DNA from: Vicugna pacos
Lineage: Eukaryota > Chordata > Mammalia > Artiodactyla > Camelidae
Direction of reading: 5' to 3'
Assembly: GCF_048564905.1 (NCBI RefSeq)
Contig: NC_132992.1
Coordinates: forward strand, 31,916,501 to 31,980,500
DNA length: 64,000 nucleotides
Both the position numbers and the translations under genes were made by a program. Below are positions 11,041 to 23,670 of this stretch, in pieces (positions within the stretch are counted from its first letter, which is position 1; the number at the start of each line of letters is the position of its first letter). The notes below the pieces were generated by a model. The model worked only from the letters and a program-made list of their open reading frames with translations. It was not told the origin of the DNA and ran no database searches.

Positions 11041-13556
11041 AATATACGAAAAATCCTCACCAAAATTTTAGCAAATAGAATCCAACAGCACATAAAAAAG
11101 ATTATACATCATGACCAAGTGGGGTTCATCCCAGGGACACAAGGCTGGTTCAACATACGCAAATCAATCAATGTAATACATCACATCAACAAGAGAAAGG
11201 ACAAAAACCACATGATCATCTCAATCGATGCAGAAAAAGCATTTGATAAAATTCAACACCCATTTATGATAAAAACTCTCACCGAAGTGGGTATAGAGGG
11301 AACATATCTCAACATGATAAAAGCTATATATGACAAAGCTACAGCCAGCATAGTTCTCAATGGTGAAAAACTCAAAAGCTTCCCACTAAAATCTGGGACA
11401 AGACAAGGATGCCCACTATCACCACTCCTATTCAACATAGTCCTGGAAGTCCTAGCCACAGCAATCAGGCAAGAGAAAGAAATAAAAGGGATCCAAATTG
11501 GAAAAGAAGAGGTAAAAGTGTCATTATATGCTGACGACATGTTACTATATATAGAAAACCCTAAAAGGTCCACACAAAAGCTACTAGAGCTGATTGAAGA
11601 ATTCAGCAAGGTAGCAGGTTACAAAATTAATGTTCAAAAATCAGTTGCATTTCTTTACACTAATGATTAATCAACAGAAAAAGAAAGTAAAGAAACAATC
11701 CCCTTTAAAATAGCACCCAAAGTAATAAAATATCTGGGAATAAATCTAACCAAGGAGGTGAAAGAATTATACACAGAAAACTATAAACCATTGATGAAGG
11801 AAATTAAAGAAGACTTTAAAAAATGGAAAGATATCCCACGCTCTTGGATTGGAAGAATCAATATTGTTAAAATGGTCACACTGCCCAAGGCAATCTACAG
11901 ATTTAATGCAATCCCTATCCAATTACCCAGGATATATTTCACAGAACTAGAACAAATCATAATAAAATTTATATGGAACCATCAAAGACCTAGAATTGCT
12001 AAAGCATTACTGAAGAGAAAGAAAGAGGCTGGAGGAATAACTCTCCCAGACTTCAGACAATACTACAGAGCTACAGTCATCAAGACAGCATGGTATTGGT
12101 ACCAAAACAGACATATGGACCAATGGAACAGAATAGAGAGCCCAGAAATGAACCCACAAACCTTTGGTCAACTAATCTTCGACAAAGGAGGCAAGAATAT
12201 ACAATGGAACAAAGACAGTCTCTTCAGCAAATGGTGTTGGGAAAACTGGACAGCAGCATGTAAAACAGTGAAGCTAGAACACACCCTTACACCATATACA
12301 AAAATCAACTCAAAATGGATTAAAGACTTAAGCATAAGACAAGATACAATAAACCTCCTAGAGGAAAACATAGGCATAACATTATCTGACATACATCTCA
12401 AAAATTTTCTCCTAGAAGAAATAAAAGCAAGAATAAACAAATGGAACCTAATGAAACTTACAAGCTTCTGCAGAGCAAAGGAAACCAGAAATAAAACAAG
12501 AAGAAAACCTACGGAATGGGAGAAAATTTTTGCAAGTGAAACCGACAAAGGCTTGATCTCCAAAATATATAAGCAGCTCATATGACTCAATAAGAAAAAA
12601 ATAAACAACCCAATCCAAAAATGGGCAGAAGACTTAAACAAGCAATTCTCCAAGGAAGACATACAAATGATCAAAAAGCACATGAAAAAATGTTCAATAT
12701 CACTAAGTATCAGAGAAATGCAAATCAAAACTACAATGAGGTATCACCTCACACCAGTCAGAATGGCCGTCATTCAAAAATCCACAAATGACAAATGCTG
12801 GAGAGGCTGTGGAGAAAGGGGAACCCTCCTACACTGCTGGTGGGGATGCAGTTTGGTGCAGCCACTGTGGAAAACAGTGTGGAGATTCCTCAAAAGACTA
12901 GGAATAGACTTACCATAGGACCCAGGAATCCCACTCCTGGGCTTGTATCCAGAAGGAAATCTACTTCAGGATGACACCTGCACCCCAATGTTCATAGCAG
13001 CACTATTTACAATAGCCAAAAGATGGAAACAACCTAAATGTCCATCAGTAGGTGACTGGATAAAGAAGAGGTGGTATATTTATACAATGGAATACTACTC
13101 AGCCATAAAAACAGACAACATAATGCCATTTGCAGCAACATGGATACTCCTGGAGAATGTCATTCTAAGTGAAGTAAGCCAGAAAGAGAAAGAAAAATAC
13201 CATACGAGATCGCTCATATGTGGAATCTAAAAAACAAAAAGAAGAACAAACTAACAAACAAAAACAAAGCATAAATACAGGACAGAAATACTCATGGACA
13301 GAGAATACAGACTTGTGGTTACCAGAGGGGCAGAGGGTGGGAAGGGATAGACTGGGATTTCAAAGTTAGAATAGATAAACAAGATTACACTGTATAGCAC
13401 AGGGAAATATACACAAAATGTTATGATAAATCACAGAGGAAAAAAAGGTGACAATGAGTGTGTATATGTCCATGAATGACTGAAAAATTGTGCTGAACAC
13501 TGGAATTTGACACAACATTGTAAAATGATTATAAATCAATAAAAAAATGTTAAAAA
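11041..13556 (+). mobile_element. 5'-truncated LINE-1 with ORF2 C-terminal part and 3' UTR
   Basis: This is the best preserved transposon in the window. It retains the reverse-transcriptase palm ([13 protein letters not shown] near 11521-11560, with the catalytic YADD) and [12 protein letters not shown]. It also keeps the C-terminal cysteine-rich knuckle ([15 protein letters not shown] at about 12796-12840). All segments are in one frame (11023-11670, 11758-12585, 12667-12918, 12943-13230), interrupted by in-frame stops near 11668, 12583 and 12916 with no obvious frameshift, so decay is recent in L1 terms. The 5' end is missing (no ORF1 or endonuclease). The 3' UTR ends in aaatcaataaaaaaatg and an A-rich tail near 13556. 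It is immobile. Confidence 0.93.
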
Positions 13557-13559
13557 AGA

Positions 13560-13855
13560 AGCTAACAAAAAGTACATATGTCCCCATGTATACAAAATTA
13601 TAAAATATGCAAATTAATTGATAATGACAATAGTGTTGCCTGGAAATGGGGATGGGCAGTGAGGAGAACGTTTAGAGGAGGATTACAATGGGATATGTGG
13701 AAACTTTGGGGTGATGCATATGTTCATCAGCTTGATTGTGGTGGTGGCTTCACAAATATATACGTAGGTCAAATCTTATAAAATTGTACACTTTAAATAG
13801 GTACACCTTATTGTTATGCAATTATACCTCAATGAAGCCATTAAAAATCCAATTT
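13560..13855 (+). repeat. Older L1 3' UTR fragment
   Basis: The signature 'aaattgtacactttaaatag' at 13781 and 'tatacctcaatgaagccatt' near 13824 match the 3' UTR of older mammalian L1 families. It follows the younger L1, consistent with the younger copy having inserted into, or beside, the older one (10690-11040). Confidence 0.7.
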
Positions 13856-13859
13856 TAAC

Positions 13860-15280
13860 AAATATCCTCATTCAATGTTGTATAAGTCTTCTCGTGTCAC
13901 CCAAAATGCAAATATTTCTCCTTTAGTTTTCATTGGCCTAAAACTATATTTCTTTTTTAATAAAAGTATAGATAACAACTTTCTGCATTCATGTGTGATA
14001 CATTATTTTCAACTCAGCATTATCCCAACCTATTTTTGCTTTCTTCTTAGTCTGTGAAAATGGGAGTTTTTACTGTTTTTCCAGAACTCATTTCTAGCTT
14101 AGTTCTGAGGCAGGTTCTGACAATGGGATTCAGATGGTGGAGGAGAAAGGAAGGGATATGTGAACCCAAACAGTATCTGAGCCTGATTTTATTCCTTAAA
14201 TCTGCCCCTGGGGAACTATTCCCATGTTGACTCTGGACTCATGAAGCTCCTTGATGTGAATCTGTGGAGAGTGAACTCCAGCACAGAGACGGAGCTCAGC
14301 TTCCATCTACGTGTCTGAGGATCCATGGTTACAGGCTTTACAGCAGATACGTCCTTCTCCAGAGCTTCATCCTCTAGCTCTCAGGATTTTTGTTTTTTGT
14401 TTTTGTTTTATAAAATGAATGGTCGTAAAAAGGGAGCTAAAGAAATGCTTGTTTTTGCTGCTGGTACTTCATAGAAAATGACCAGTTACAAATGGTATAA
14501 TCATGACAACGTTTTTCCATGCTGATCCCAGAGCTTTCTCCCTGATATTTGATGACCATCTTGGTATAGATCAGTGATCACAAATGAAATCTCATAGGCC
14601 GGTGTTAGACTGACTGCAACAAAACCATCTGGGAGATTTCAAAAATTACAAATTCATCAATACTAGAAAATATGATTTATGAAATTAGTGGTAGGATTCT
14701 AAACTCCGTTATTTTGAATCACTCACACACTGATTCTACTATCAGCTGATGTGTGAATATCTGCTGATATGTCTTTAACAGTCGAAAAGCTGGGAAAGAA
14801 GACAGTCCTATCTGATGTTCCACGCTTTGATGCAGACCCACATCTTCAAGGTTCCCCTACCCAGTGGGTGGAAAATTATTTGGTTAAAGTTTGGCAACGA
14901 AATGTGGGTAGATGGATGGTAACAGAAAGCATCCCTGAGGTTAGACATCCACTGAGAGTGTCAGATTAGTACTTGTTTGTCTCATATGGGCCAGTCACCT
15001 TATCTTGGTGTCACTGAAATTGTGGGGGAAAAATTTATTCATCTCAGATCATTCTGTAAAAATTCAGTAATTTCAAGTATGCTTTTTTCTTGCTAGGATT
15101 CATATTTTTTAATGGTGTCTATATGCAGGAATAGATGACTATAAATGAGATAGTGTGACTTTTTTCCTAAAGGGCTTTCATCAGAAGTGTAGTATTCCTT
15201 GCACTTGATAAAATTTAGAACTGAGGAAGCATGGCATTTCAAATAATAATGATTCAGCAGTGATGTCAGGAGCGTCCTAA
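13860..15280. other. Intergenic DNA upstream of the TRAV9a unit
   Basis: No gene recognised. A fragment near 13870-14050 (ataaaagtatagataacaac, catgtgtgatacattatttt) looks like further decayed L1-type sequence. The rest is AT-rich. The TRAV9 duplication unit begins at about 15280. Confidence 0.5.
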
Positions 15281-15436
15281 GAACAAAACAGATCTGAGAA
15301 GTTATGACAGTTATTGATCAGGGTTCCAAGTGTCACCTGAGGACTGAGATGTGCCTCACAAATAAAGTCAGGAATGAGAACATCTCTCTGCCAAGGGGAC
15401 AAGACTAGGAAACATGCACCCCATGTCTGTCCCCGT

Positions 15437-15450
15437 CCACCAGGGGAAGC
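15437..15450 (+). promoter_or_regulatory. CTCF-like motif upstream of TRAV9a
   Basis: CCACCAGGGGAAGC lies about 120 bases before the TRAV9a ATG. It differs from consensus at the GGC step, where copy b has a better match. Confidence 0.5.
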
Positions 15451-15468
15451 AGCTTCCTAATACAAACA

Positions 15469-15482
15469 CACTTCCTGTGGAA
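15469..15482 (+). promoter_or_regulatory. ETS/RUNX composite motif, TRAV9a promoter
   Basis: CACTTCCTGTGGAA places an ETS core (TTCCT) directly against a RUNX core (TGTGG), about 90 bases before the ATG. Such composites are known in T-cell receptor regulatory DNA. Activity is inferred. Confidence 0.45.
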
Positions 15483-15569
15483 ATGTAGGCTTCCCTTTAG
15501 CCCTTCGCTGTGACCTCAACATCGCTTCATGGTAAGAGTCAAGCACATTATTCAGGCGACACTGTAGAG

Positions 15570-16029
15570 ATGAACTCTTCTCCAGGCTTAGTGACTGTGG
15601 TACTCTTAATGCTCGGTAAGTAAAATGCCTCTAATAATGTGTATCCCTTCTTCTGTTTCATCAGGAAAATCTTTAACTATAATTTTATCCCAGAGCTTCA
15701 TATCCAAGGGCTCATTGACTATTTTATTCTTGCCCAGGACGAGCCCGTGGAGACTCAGTGATGCAGACGGAAGGCCCAGTGACCCTTTCAGAATCAGCTG
15801 CCCTGACTATGAACTGCAATTATTCAGCTGCGAGGTACCCCACTCTTTTCTGGTACGTCCAGTACCCCGGAGAAGGTCCACAGCTCCTCCTGAAAGCCTC
15901 AAGGGACAAGGAGAAGGTACTCAAGAAAGGTTTTGAAGCCACGTACCACAGAGAACCAAGTTCCTTCCACTTGGAGAAAGCCTCAGTCCAAGGGGCAGAC
16001 TCGGCTGTGTACTACTGTGCTCTGAGTGA
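15570..16029 (+). CDS. TRAV9: T-cell receptor alpha variable segment, TRAV9 copy a
   Basis: The leader exon 15570-15615 encodes MNSSPGLVTVVLLML and ends at donor gtaagt. A 122-base intron precedes V exon 15738-16029. The mature start GDSVMQTEGPVTLSES and motif FWYVQYPGEGPQLLLKAS match remembered human TRAV9-2. Conserved positions are TMNCNYSAA (first cysteine), LFWYVQYP (core tryptophan) and SAVYYCALS (second cysteine). It pairs with a near-identical copy 21 kb downstream (36579-37037). I count nine amino-acid differences over about 92 residues, including R versus G in the CDR1 region (SAARYPT versus SAAGYPT). The frame is open, with good splice sites and a canonical RSS. It looks functional. 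Confidence 0.93.
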
Positions 16030-16068
16030 CACAGTGACAGGAGCTGCAGGGGGAGCTGAGCACAAACT
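16030..16068 (+). other. V 23-RSS of TRAV9a
   Basis: Heptamer CACAGTG (16030-16036), a 23-base spacer, and nonamer GCACAAACT (16060-16068). Confidence 0.93.
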
Positions 16069-16069
16069 C

Positions 16070-17050
16070 TGAGCAGCAGGCGGGGCCTGGGTGCTGAGTG
16101 TCTCTGACTGTTTGATCGTCTCTGGTTCCAGCACAGTCTGTGGTGGTTTGTCCCTCAGTCTCCGGTTGACACAAAGATCACACCAATGGCTAGAGCATAA
16201 GAAGAGGAAGTAACCCTGCCCCTTTCCCAACTCGTCATAAGTGAAATTCTAAACAGTCTGACACCAATAGTCCCTCATCCAGGGCCAAGTTAATTTCAAG
16301 TAGAACCGCATAAACAGTGAAGCAGTCCTTTGCACATCCTTGCGAAGTCCTGCTCCCACACGTTGTTCCAGGTCACCCTGGTGGGTTCTGCTGTGTCTCA
16401 TAATACTTATACAGAGCCAGGTTGTGCCAGAGAAGGTGTCATCTGCATAACGTCTCCCTGACAGAGTCCGGGAGGGGTGGTGCTGTGTGAGTATAGCCTC
16501 CAAAAACCTTGGTTCCTAATAGAGAGAGAAGTAGAGAGAAGAAAAGAGGAGGAAAAGAATCTCATGTTTAACCAAACAATGGAAAGAGAGGAAGGGATTT
16601 TTATTCACATTTATCTCTTTATCCCTCTGAAACTCTATTAAAAAGGGTGTAAAGAAATCGGAAAGTTCATAACCTTCAAACACAAAGAGAACAGAAAAGG
16701 AGATAACGGCAGACAGGGATGTGAACCAAATGTCAGTGGGTGCGAAGCTTGAGGAAGAATGACAACTTGCCTTACAGAGTGGATGAAGATGGAACCTAAG
16801 CCTAGTGTGAGAAGCGTCGCAGTGTGTGCTGACACTTGTGAAAGGTTTGAAGGAAACAAGCACCAATTATTTGTGAGTAATTGAGAAACGTGCCGTTGCC
16901 CTCGTGGGTGCACGTGCGTGTGTCACGGGCACTGACGGAGGGCGCTGAAATAGGAGGACCGAGTGAGATCATTTATAATTTAAGGACACCTATGTTCTCA
17001 CAACTCTTTCTAACAAGCAATGATCACTTTCTAAACCCAGCAAAAAGTGG
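16070..17050 (+). repeat. 3' flank of the TRAV9 duplication unit, copy a
   Basis: Downstream of TRAV9a the sequence (for example tgtggtggtttgtccctcag at 16139 and the agagcataagaagaggaag stretch) recurs downstream of TRAV9b at 37145 and beyond. The duplication therefore covers flanks as well as the gene: about 15280-17050 here and about 36290-37790 there. Confidence 0.75.
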
Positions 17051-17149
17051 AAGCTGTTTTCGATGAATTGATGACAAACAGCACGTAAAAAATTCTCTCA
17101 GACTTTATGTATGACTGAGCTTTTTGACTTTTACTTATCAGTTAGCCTT

Positions 17150-17560
17150 TCTCTTCTTAAAAATGTTTAAATTTTTTTACTTCCTCCCTCTAATCCTTTG
17201 CAACCAGTGATCTTTTTTACTGTCTTTATAGTTTTGCTTTCTCCGGATTGTTATATAGTTGGAATCATACGGCATGTAGCCTTTTCAGAATTGTTTTGTT
17301 CACTTAAAAATATACATTTAGGGTTCTTCCATGTCTTTTCATGGCTTGATAGCTCATTTCCTTTTAGCACCTAATAATATTCCATTGTTTGGATGTGTCA
17401 CTGTTTATCCTTTAGCTGCTTCCAAGTTTTAACAAATATGAATAAAGTTGCTATAAATATTTGTGTGAATGCTTTTGTGTAGACATAAGTTTTCAACTTA
17501 TTTGATTATGTAAACACCAAGGAGTATAACCTCTAGATCTTATGGTAAGAGTGTATTTAG
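17150..17560 (-). repeat. L1 ORF2 3' fragment, antisense, old
   Basis: Contains the antisense L1 hallmarks 'aataatattccattgtttgg' (17381) and 'aataaagttgctataaatat' (17441). Diverged and truncated. Confidence 0.8.
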
Positions 17561-18079
17561 TTGGGTAAGGAAGTGCTACACATGTACCATTTTGCATTCC
17601 CATCAGCCACAAATGAGATTTTCTGTTGCTTCACATCCTTGCCAGTGTTAAAATAAAAAACAAACAGAGCAGCCTCGAAAATCCCCTGAGCAGACAAAAC
17701 CGCTGGACATCGTAAGCAAAACTTTGAAGTATTTCCCAAGCTTGATATGAGGTAAACACTGATCGATTCTGTATCATTTAAGAAAATTCTAATATTAGAA
17801 CCAATTACTTTGAAGAATAAGCTGTCACTGCATCCTGTTTATAGAAGCTGCTTTATAGCCACATACCCCGGAGCCACATTCCACGTTTTGGTTTGAGTGT
17901 CCCGGTTCAAGGACTTTTCGGTGTGTGTGCAATAACCTTTTATTAGCTATCACTTTGCTGATTCACTGGTTTTACTTGGGCTAATTCTGAAGTTTTGACA
18001 CCAGCATTTGCTGTTGCTAGTGTTTTAGATTTTGGCCATTCTACTGGGGGTGCAGTGATACCTCATTTTTAAAAATTCA

Positions 18080-19260
18080 GTTTCGTTGTATTGTGTAAAG
18101 AACACTTGACATGAGATACACCCTCCTAACAACATTTTAAGTGTACAGTACAATATTGTTGGCTATAGGTACAGTGTTGCACAGCAGATCTCTAGAGCTT
18201 TCGTCTTGCTTAAATGAGTCAGTGCCCGTTAATTAGTAACCCTTTATTACCCACTCCCCACAACCCATGGAAACCTCCATTCTACTCTTTGATTCTGTGA
18301 ATTTAACTATTTTAAATACCTCATTTCCTTCAGCCATGTTGTTGGATATGTAAGTTGTTTCCACATCTTGGCTATTGTGAACAGTGCTACAGTAAGTATA
18401 AGAGTGTTAATGATCTCTTTGAGATCCTGATTTCAATTCTTCGGATAAATATCCAGGAGTGAGATGACTAGAACACATGGTAGTTCTATTTTAAATGATT
18501 TGAAGAACCTGTATACTGTTTTCCACAGCAGGTATACCATTTAGCATTCCCACTAACAGTGTGCAAAGGTTTTGATCTCTCCACATGCTTGACAGCACTT
18601 TTTGTCTTTTGTGTTTTTGGTAATAGCCATCAAAAATCTTTTGAGGTATAAAATATGGATGATACTAAAATGTATTGTAAATGTACTGGTGATACATTGA
18701 GAATAATCATTACAAAGAAGTAGAAATTACACATATTTAAAGTATGTGCTTTTTTCTGTCATCTTTGTTATGGCCAGTATCAGCATTTTAAGAATTAAAA
18801 TATTTAATGCAACACTCAATTTTCATGTGATTTCATGACCGTGAGGTGATATCTCATTGTGGCTTTGATTTGCATGTCCCTCACTAGTAACACTGAGCAT
18901 TTCCCCACATACTTATAGGCCATTTGTATGTCTTCTTTGGAGAAATGTTTATTCTAATCTTTAGCCCATTTTAAAAATCACTTTATTAGTTTTGTCTTGT
19001 TTTTTACTACTACTTATTTGTAGGAAGTCCTTATATATTTTGGATGTTAACCCGTTATTATATATGTGATTTGCAAACATTTTCTTACATTCCATGGGTT
19101 GCTTTCAGGCTGTTGATCATTTCTTTGCTGTGCAGAAACTCTTTAGTTTGATGCAGTCTCACTTGTTAGTTTTTGCTTTTGTTCCCTGTGATTTTGGTGT
19201 CTTGTCCGTGATCACTGCTAAAATCAATACCAAGACTTTCCTTCTATATTTTCTTTTCAA
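18080..19260 (-). repeat. L1 fragment, antisense, old, interrupted near 18650-18825
   Basis: Antisense L1 3' ORF2 sequence: 'ttcttcggataaatatccag' (18438) and 'tgaggtgatatctcattgtg' (18841), then the 'gatttgcatgtccctcacta' region. About 180 bases of foreign AT-rich sequence near 18650-18825 split it. Confidence 0.75.
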
Positions 19261-21520
19261 CAGTTTTTGTTGATTTTTTCTATTGTTTTGCTATTTTCTG
19301 CTCTAATCTTTGTTATTTCCTTCCTTTTGAATTTACTTTGTTCTTTGTCTAGTTCCTGAAGAGGTTAAATCAGGTTGTTTATTGCAGATCTTTTGTTAGT
19401 ATAATTAAACCTCCCTGCACAATTCCTAGGGGACTACTGAATACAAAGGTAGAGCTTTATTTAGGAAACAATGGAAATAAAAGATAGATTGTTAAAATGT
19501 TTAAGATGTTTTATGTGTATGAGTCTGACTCCAGATTGCTTTTTGTAGTATATTTCATTTAATAGAATATTAAAATTGACACTCTTAGTAAATAAATGTG
19601 AAGTTCAATAATAAGACAGTTGATCCTTCTTTGATATAATTTTTCACTAATTTCTTGTGCACAGAATGTTTATATACAATTTAGATGGTGAGGATTTCCC
19701 ACATTATTTTAATGTCTTTATGGGAATTAGAAATGTGCATTTATAAGCAGTTCATAAAATATTCTAAATTGTAAAAGAATGGAGATTTGAGGGACCACTG
19801 ATAAAAATGTTATTTTTCATTAACACTTGGCTTCTTTATTCTCTGCTATAGCAAAGTGTGAAATTTCCTTAGTTTTAGTTTTATCATTTTCTATAAATCT
19901 TACTTTCTTCTAGGTGTTTCATCTCTGCCAGTTTTCCTTTTTTATTTCTGTTTTCTTTTCTGTCTGAACATTAATTTTTAACCTCTGTTTTTCTGCATTT
20001 TTATATTTTAGATCTCACTTTTGTAGGCATTTACTTAGTTCACTACTTGGTGTTCTCTTGGACTTTTCTTAGATTGTGCCTTCAGCAGATTTGACATTTT
20101 TTGGGATGTGCTGGGTTTGGCAGGTGAGAGAGGGGGCTTTAGTCTTTGCACACAGGGGCATCAGGAACATCCCATCTTTCCTGGGAAGATGCTCAGCTTT
20201 CTTGGTTGTTTTCTGTTAGGTTAGTCTCTTAAGCTGTACTTAGCAAGATGTTTTATTCTGATTGGATCAATTAGTCCCTACTGATATATGTTTTGATTAC
20301 TGATATACTTGAGCTAATTTCTAATATTTTGGTTTTGCTCCACATGCTCTTGTTTTTTCTTTACTTTTCTAGTCTGTCTTCTGTTGCATTAATAAAATTT
20401 TCTGTTCTTTATTGATTTAGAAAATGTAAAGTTTCTGTTCTTATGACAAGTGTCTTGAAATGATATATGCGTATGTGTATTTTTTCTATGCCTAATTTTA
20501 GTTTTTCCCTCTTGCATATACAACTCTTCCTTGGGTGTACTTTTTCTCTTTCTGCTTGATTATATTTAAAATTACCTCAGTGGCTGATTAACGTACACTA
20601 CATGCCAGCTAAGCATGCAGACAGTAATGTCTGAGAGAATTTACCAAATGAGTTGATAAACCAGAGTTCTACAGCATATTAAGAAAAATAATAAGAAAGA
20701 AAACCATTCAACAAAGTCCTCAGAACGTGAATTCACTCCATTCTTCCTCAGACCCTTTGTCCCTAATTGTCCTTCTGTTTGGAGTGATTTTTCCCCACTA
20801 ACCTCATTGCTCATTCCTTTATTTCTTCCTAATCTCTGCTCCTAGAGAAACATGTGCACTTGTGACTAAAGAGGAAGGCTCAAAATGGGTTATTGTAGTG
20901 TTGCATTTCATAGATTAAAAACCCCAACAGCTTAGCTGTTTATCAACAGAAGAATGGATGTATAAATGGTAGTCTAACCATATGTGGGACATACTGGTTC
21001 AGAAGGGCGTATGGTATAATAAGACCTACAAGATTTATTATTGAGTTTACAAAACAAGTTACAGAAAGGTTTGCCCAAAATGTGTATTTGTATCATAATG
21101 AAATATAAATAAAATGCTACATGTTTTTTTGTTTATTGAAATGTATAGAAAACCACCTGGAAGCATCAACTCCAAATTGATCAAGATGAGGAGAGAACTA
21201 GGGTAATAAGTGATGAAAGGATCAGAATAGCCAGTGGGAGTCAAAGGAGAGTTTAATCTCTACAATGTTTTATTACTTTTAATCATTCATATATTCATGA
21301 ATCCTTCCTATTGTTAAAGTTAATTAAAAGTAATAAAAAGCCATCCTAAGAGTTTATGCATACTCTTTTCTGTTCTTCTCTTCAAAAAAGAAGGAAGAAG
21401 AAAAAAACTATCTTGTTCATAAGATTTTATTCAACCATCCCATGTGTAAGTATTTCTCTCTCCTTTGGGATCATAAAGCATTTAGTTTTCATTCTGTTTA
21501 GGATCCTATGCTTTGACTCT
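19260..21520. other. AT-rich repeat-like DNA, probably further decayed antisense L1
   Basis: Pyrimidine-rich, T-rich sequence resembling decayed antisense L1 ORF2 up to about 20580. From 20600 to 21520 nothing is recognised. No V exon or RSS is visible. Confidence 0.4.
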
Positions 21521-21529
21521 ATTGTAGTT

Positions 21530-21546
21530 ACATATATATATATATA

Positions 21547-21579
<33 letters not shown>

Positions 21580-21580
21580 G
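21530..21580 (+). repeat. (TA)n(TG)n(TA)n microsatellite
   Basis: Alternating purine/pyrimidine run: TA repeats, then TG repeats, then TA repeats. Confidence 0.97.
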
Positions 21581-21934
21581 TCTTCCCCAGTAGACTAAAA
21601 ACTAGCATGTTATCCTCTTTTATCTATTCTTGAGACCTGGTAAATTACCTTATTTACACCACAATTTCAATAAATATTATTGATTTATTTTGAACTGAAG
21701 TAAAATAAGTAGCACAAAATGAGATTTATCGAATTATTTTAGGGTATTAACTTCCATGAGACAACATTTTAAAAATAGGATTTGGTTTATTTTTAATCTT
21801 CACTCAATCTAGGCAGTTACTTAGTTTTCTGACCATCTTCATTTCCTTCATCAGGAAGCATGGAGTGATTGGGGCTGGGGACAAGTGACTGCTGAGTAAA
21901 TTGGTCTGAAGGGGACTTTGTTGATGGTTCCTGT

Positions 21935-21948
21935 CCACCAGGGGGCAC
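21935..21948 (+). promoter_or_regulatory. CTCF-like motif, full consensus match, distal to TRAV22
   Basis: CCACCAGGGGGCAC matches CCASYAGRKGGCRS at every position. It is about 1.2 kb upstream of the TRAV22 ATG, further away than the motifs at other V promoters, and is followed by no leader of its own. Confidence 0.6.
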
Positions 21949-23151
21949 TGTAGGCTTTACAAGAAGTGAAGACTCTTCCTGATGGTCCCAGAAGGTTGAA
22001 CAGTTAAGACAGGAGACCAGAGAGCCGGGGAGTAGGCAAATTACAGATAGCAAAGGTGGGGAGAGGGGAACAGCGTTTGTATAAAGTTCATCTCGGGTTT
22101 CAGCTCTGCCATTCCACACAAACTTCAGAAATCTGGAGCCCATACATCCATAAATCACTGTGAGGGTGATTCTCTGAGCAGAGGTAGAGGAACACAGATA
22201 TTACTGTGCATTGTGAGCACGGAAGCACAACAGAAAACCTCTCCATTCCCTGTTTTCACTTTTTAAGTTTTTATAACTAAATCCCCCAAACACTGACCCA
22301 GAAATTATTCCAATACCCCAGACAGCCTACCTTTTCATATATTTCGCTGAGAGTAGAAGGAACAAGAATACAAAGAAGAAAAAAATAAAGAACAAAAAAA
22401 TAGAAGGAAAGGAGGAACACAATATTGAATTTGTCCAGAAAAATGTGGCCAGAAGAATTCTAACCAGATCATAATGAGCTGTGTGAGTCAGCAGGGTGCC
22501 AAGGACTGAACAGTAGGAGAGGAGGGGTGGGAAGTAAGTCAGAGTGGACATCATACACATATCCTATTTTTCACCAACTAAATTCTTTTTGGAATCATTT
22601 CTGTGCAAACAGTGAGAGTATATTTTGGTTTCTAAAACTCCTAATTTCAAGTAGTTGTATTGACTTCTGCAATTAACAGTGCATGCATCAGATAGTTTTC
22701 TTTGATTAGAATTTTCATATAATTGAATTATCAAAATCTCTGCCAAACTATGCCATTTGAGAAATGGGGTCACTCTTCCCTACGGCTCCTCAAGTTTCTA
22801 CATAACCCTTCAAGACATGATTCTTATTGAAATGTCATCTACTCTTCCTCACATGCTGTCTTACAAACTTCTCTTGCATGTATTGTTTTAAGAAAAAACA
22901 CTTAAACTTTGCACATTGGAAATATTGCTCCTAACTCTGTGCACTGTTTGCAGCTACAGTTTTGGAGAGGTTATTGTGCATTCTCACTGAGCTGCTGTGG
23001 GCGGGGTTTCCTGTTAAGCACATGTCAGAGCTCAGATGAGACTGGTTCTCAGTGATTCTGGTGGAACACAGTGTAAGAAAATTTCTAGGGACTCAGAACT
23101 CTACCCCCTCCAGAGTAGGGGCAAAGGCACCTAACAGCAGGGCAAGGAGCC

Positions 23152-23670
23152 ATGAAGAGTCACCGGGGATCCCTGCTGGGGCTTCTGTGGTTCCAGATTA
23201 GCTGTGAGTCGGGGTCATCCCAGTGGCGGGGACTGGAGAGTGTTGCACAGCTGACAGTAGGATGGGGGGAAGGAGAGGTGACTCAGAGCTACATCTTCAT
23301 GGGTGTTTCCTGGGATATTTTGCGGATCTGGAAACTGCATCAATGACTCCCCAGTGACATTGTATATGTTTGTTCTTCTCTTTCCAAGCAGGGGTGAGAG
23401 GGGTGAATGTGGAGCAGAGTCCTTCAGCTCTGAGCCTCCAGGAGGGAACCAGCCCTACTCTGAGGTGCAATTTTTCTACCACAGTGAACAACGTGCAGTG
23501 GTTCCGACAGAATCCTGGGGGTGGCCTCATCCGACTGTTTTATATAGCTTCGGGGATGAAGCAGAACGGAAGGCTGAACTCCACACTGAATTCAAAGGAA
23601 CGGTATAGTACCCTTCACATCACAGCCTCCCAGCTGGAAGACTCAGCCGCCTACCTCTGTGCAGCGGAGG
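23152..23670 (+). CDS. TRAV22: T-cell receptor alpha variable segment, TRAV22 (mouse Trav4-like)
   Basis: The leader exon 23152-23203 encodes MKSHRGSLLGLLWFQIS and ends at donor gtgagt. A 188-base intron precedes V exon 23392-23670. The mature protein starts near GVNVEQSPSALSLQEG. The motifs RCNFSTTVNNVQWFRQNPGG and LFYIASGMKQNGRL match remembered human TRAV22 and even more closely mouse Trav4. Conserved positions are LRCNFS (first cysteine), VQWFRQ (core tryptophan) and AAYLCAA (second cysteine). The ATG is fixed by frame and signal peptide. The frame is open and the RSS consensus-like. In human, TRAV22 lies far downstream near TRAV23; here it sits between TRAV9 and TRAV13. It looks functional. 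Confidence 0.9.
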
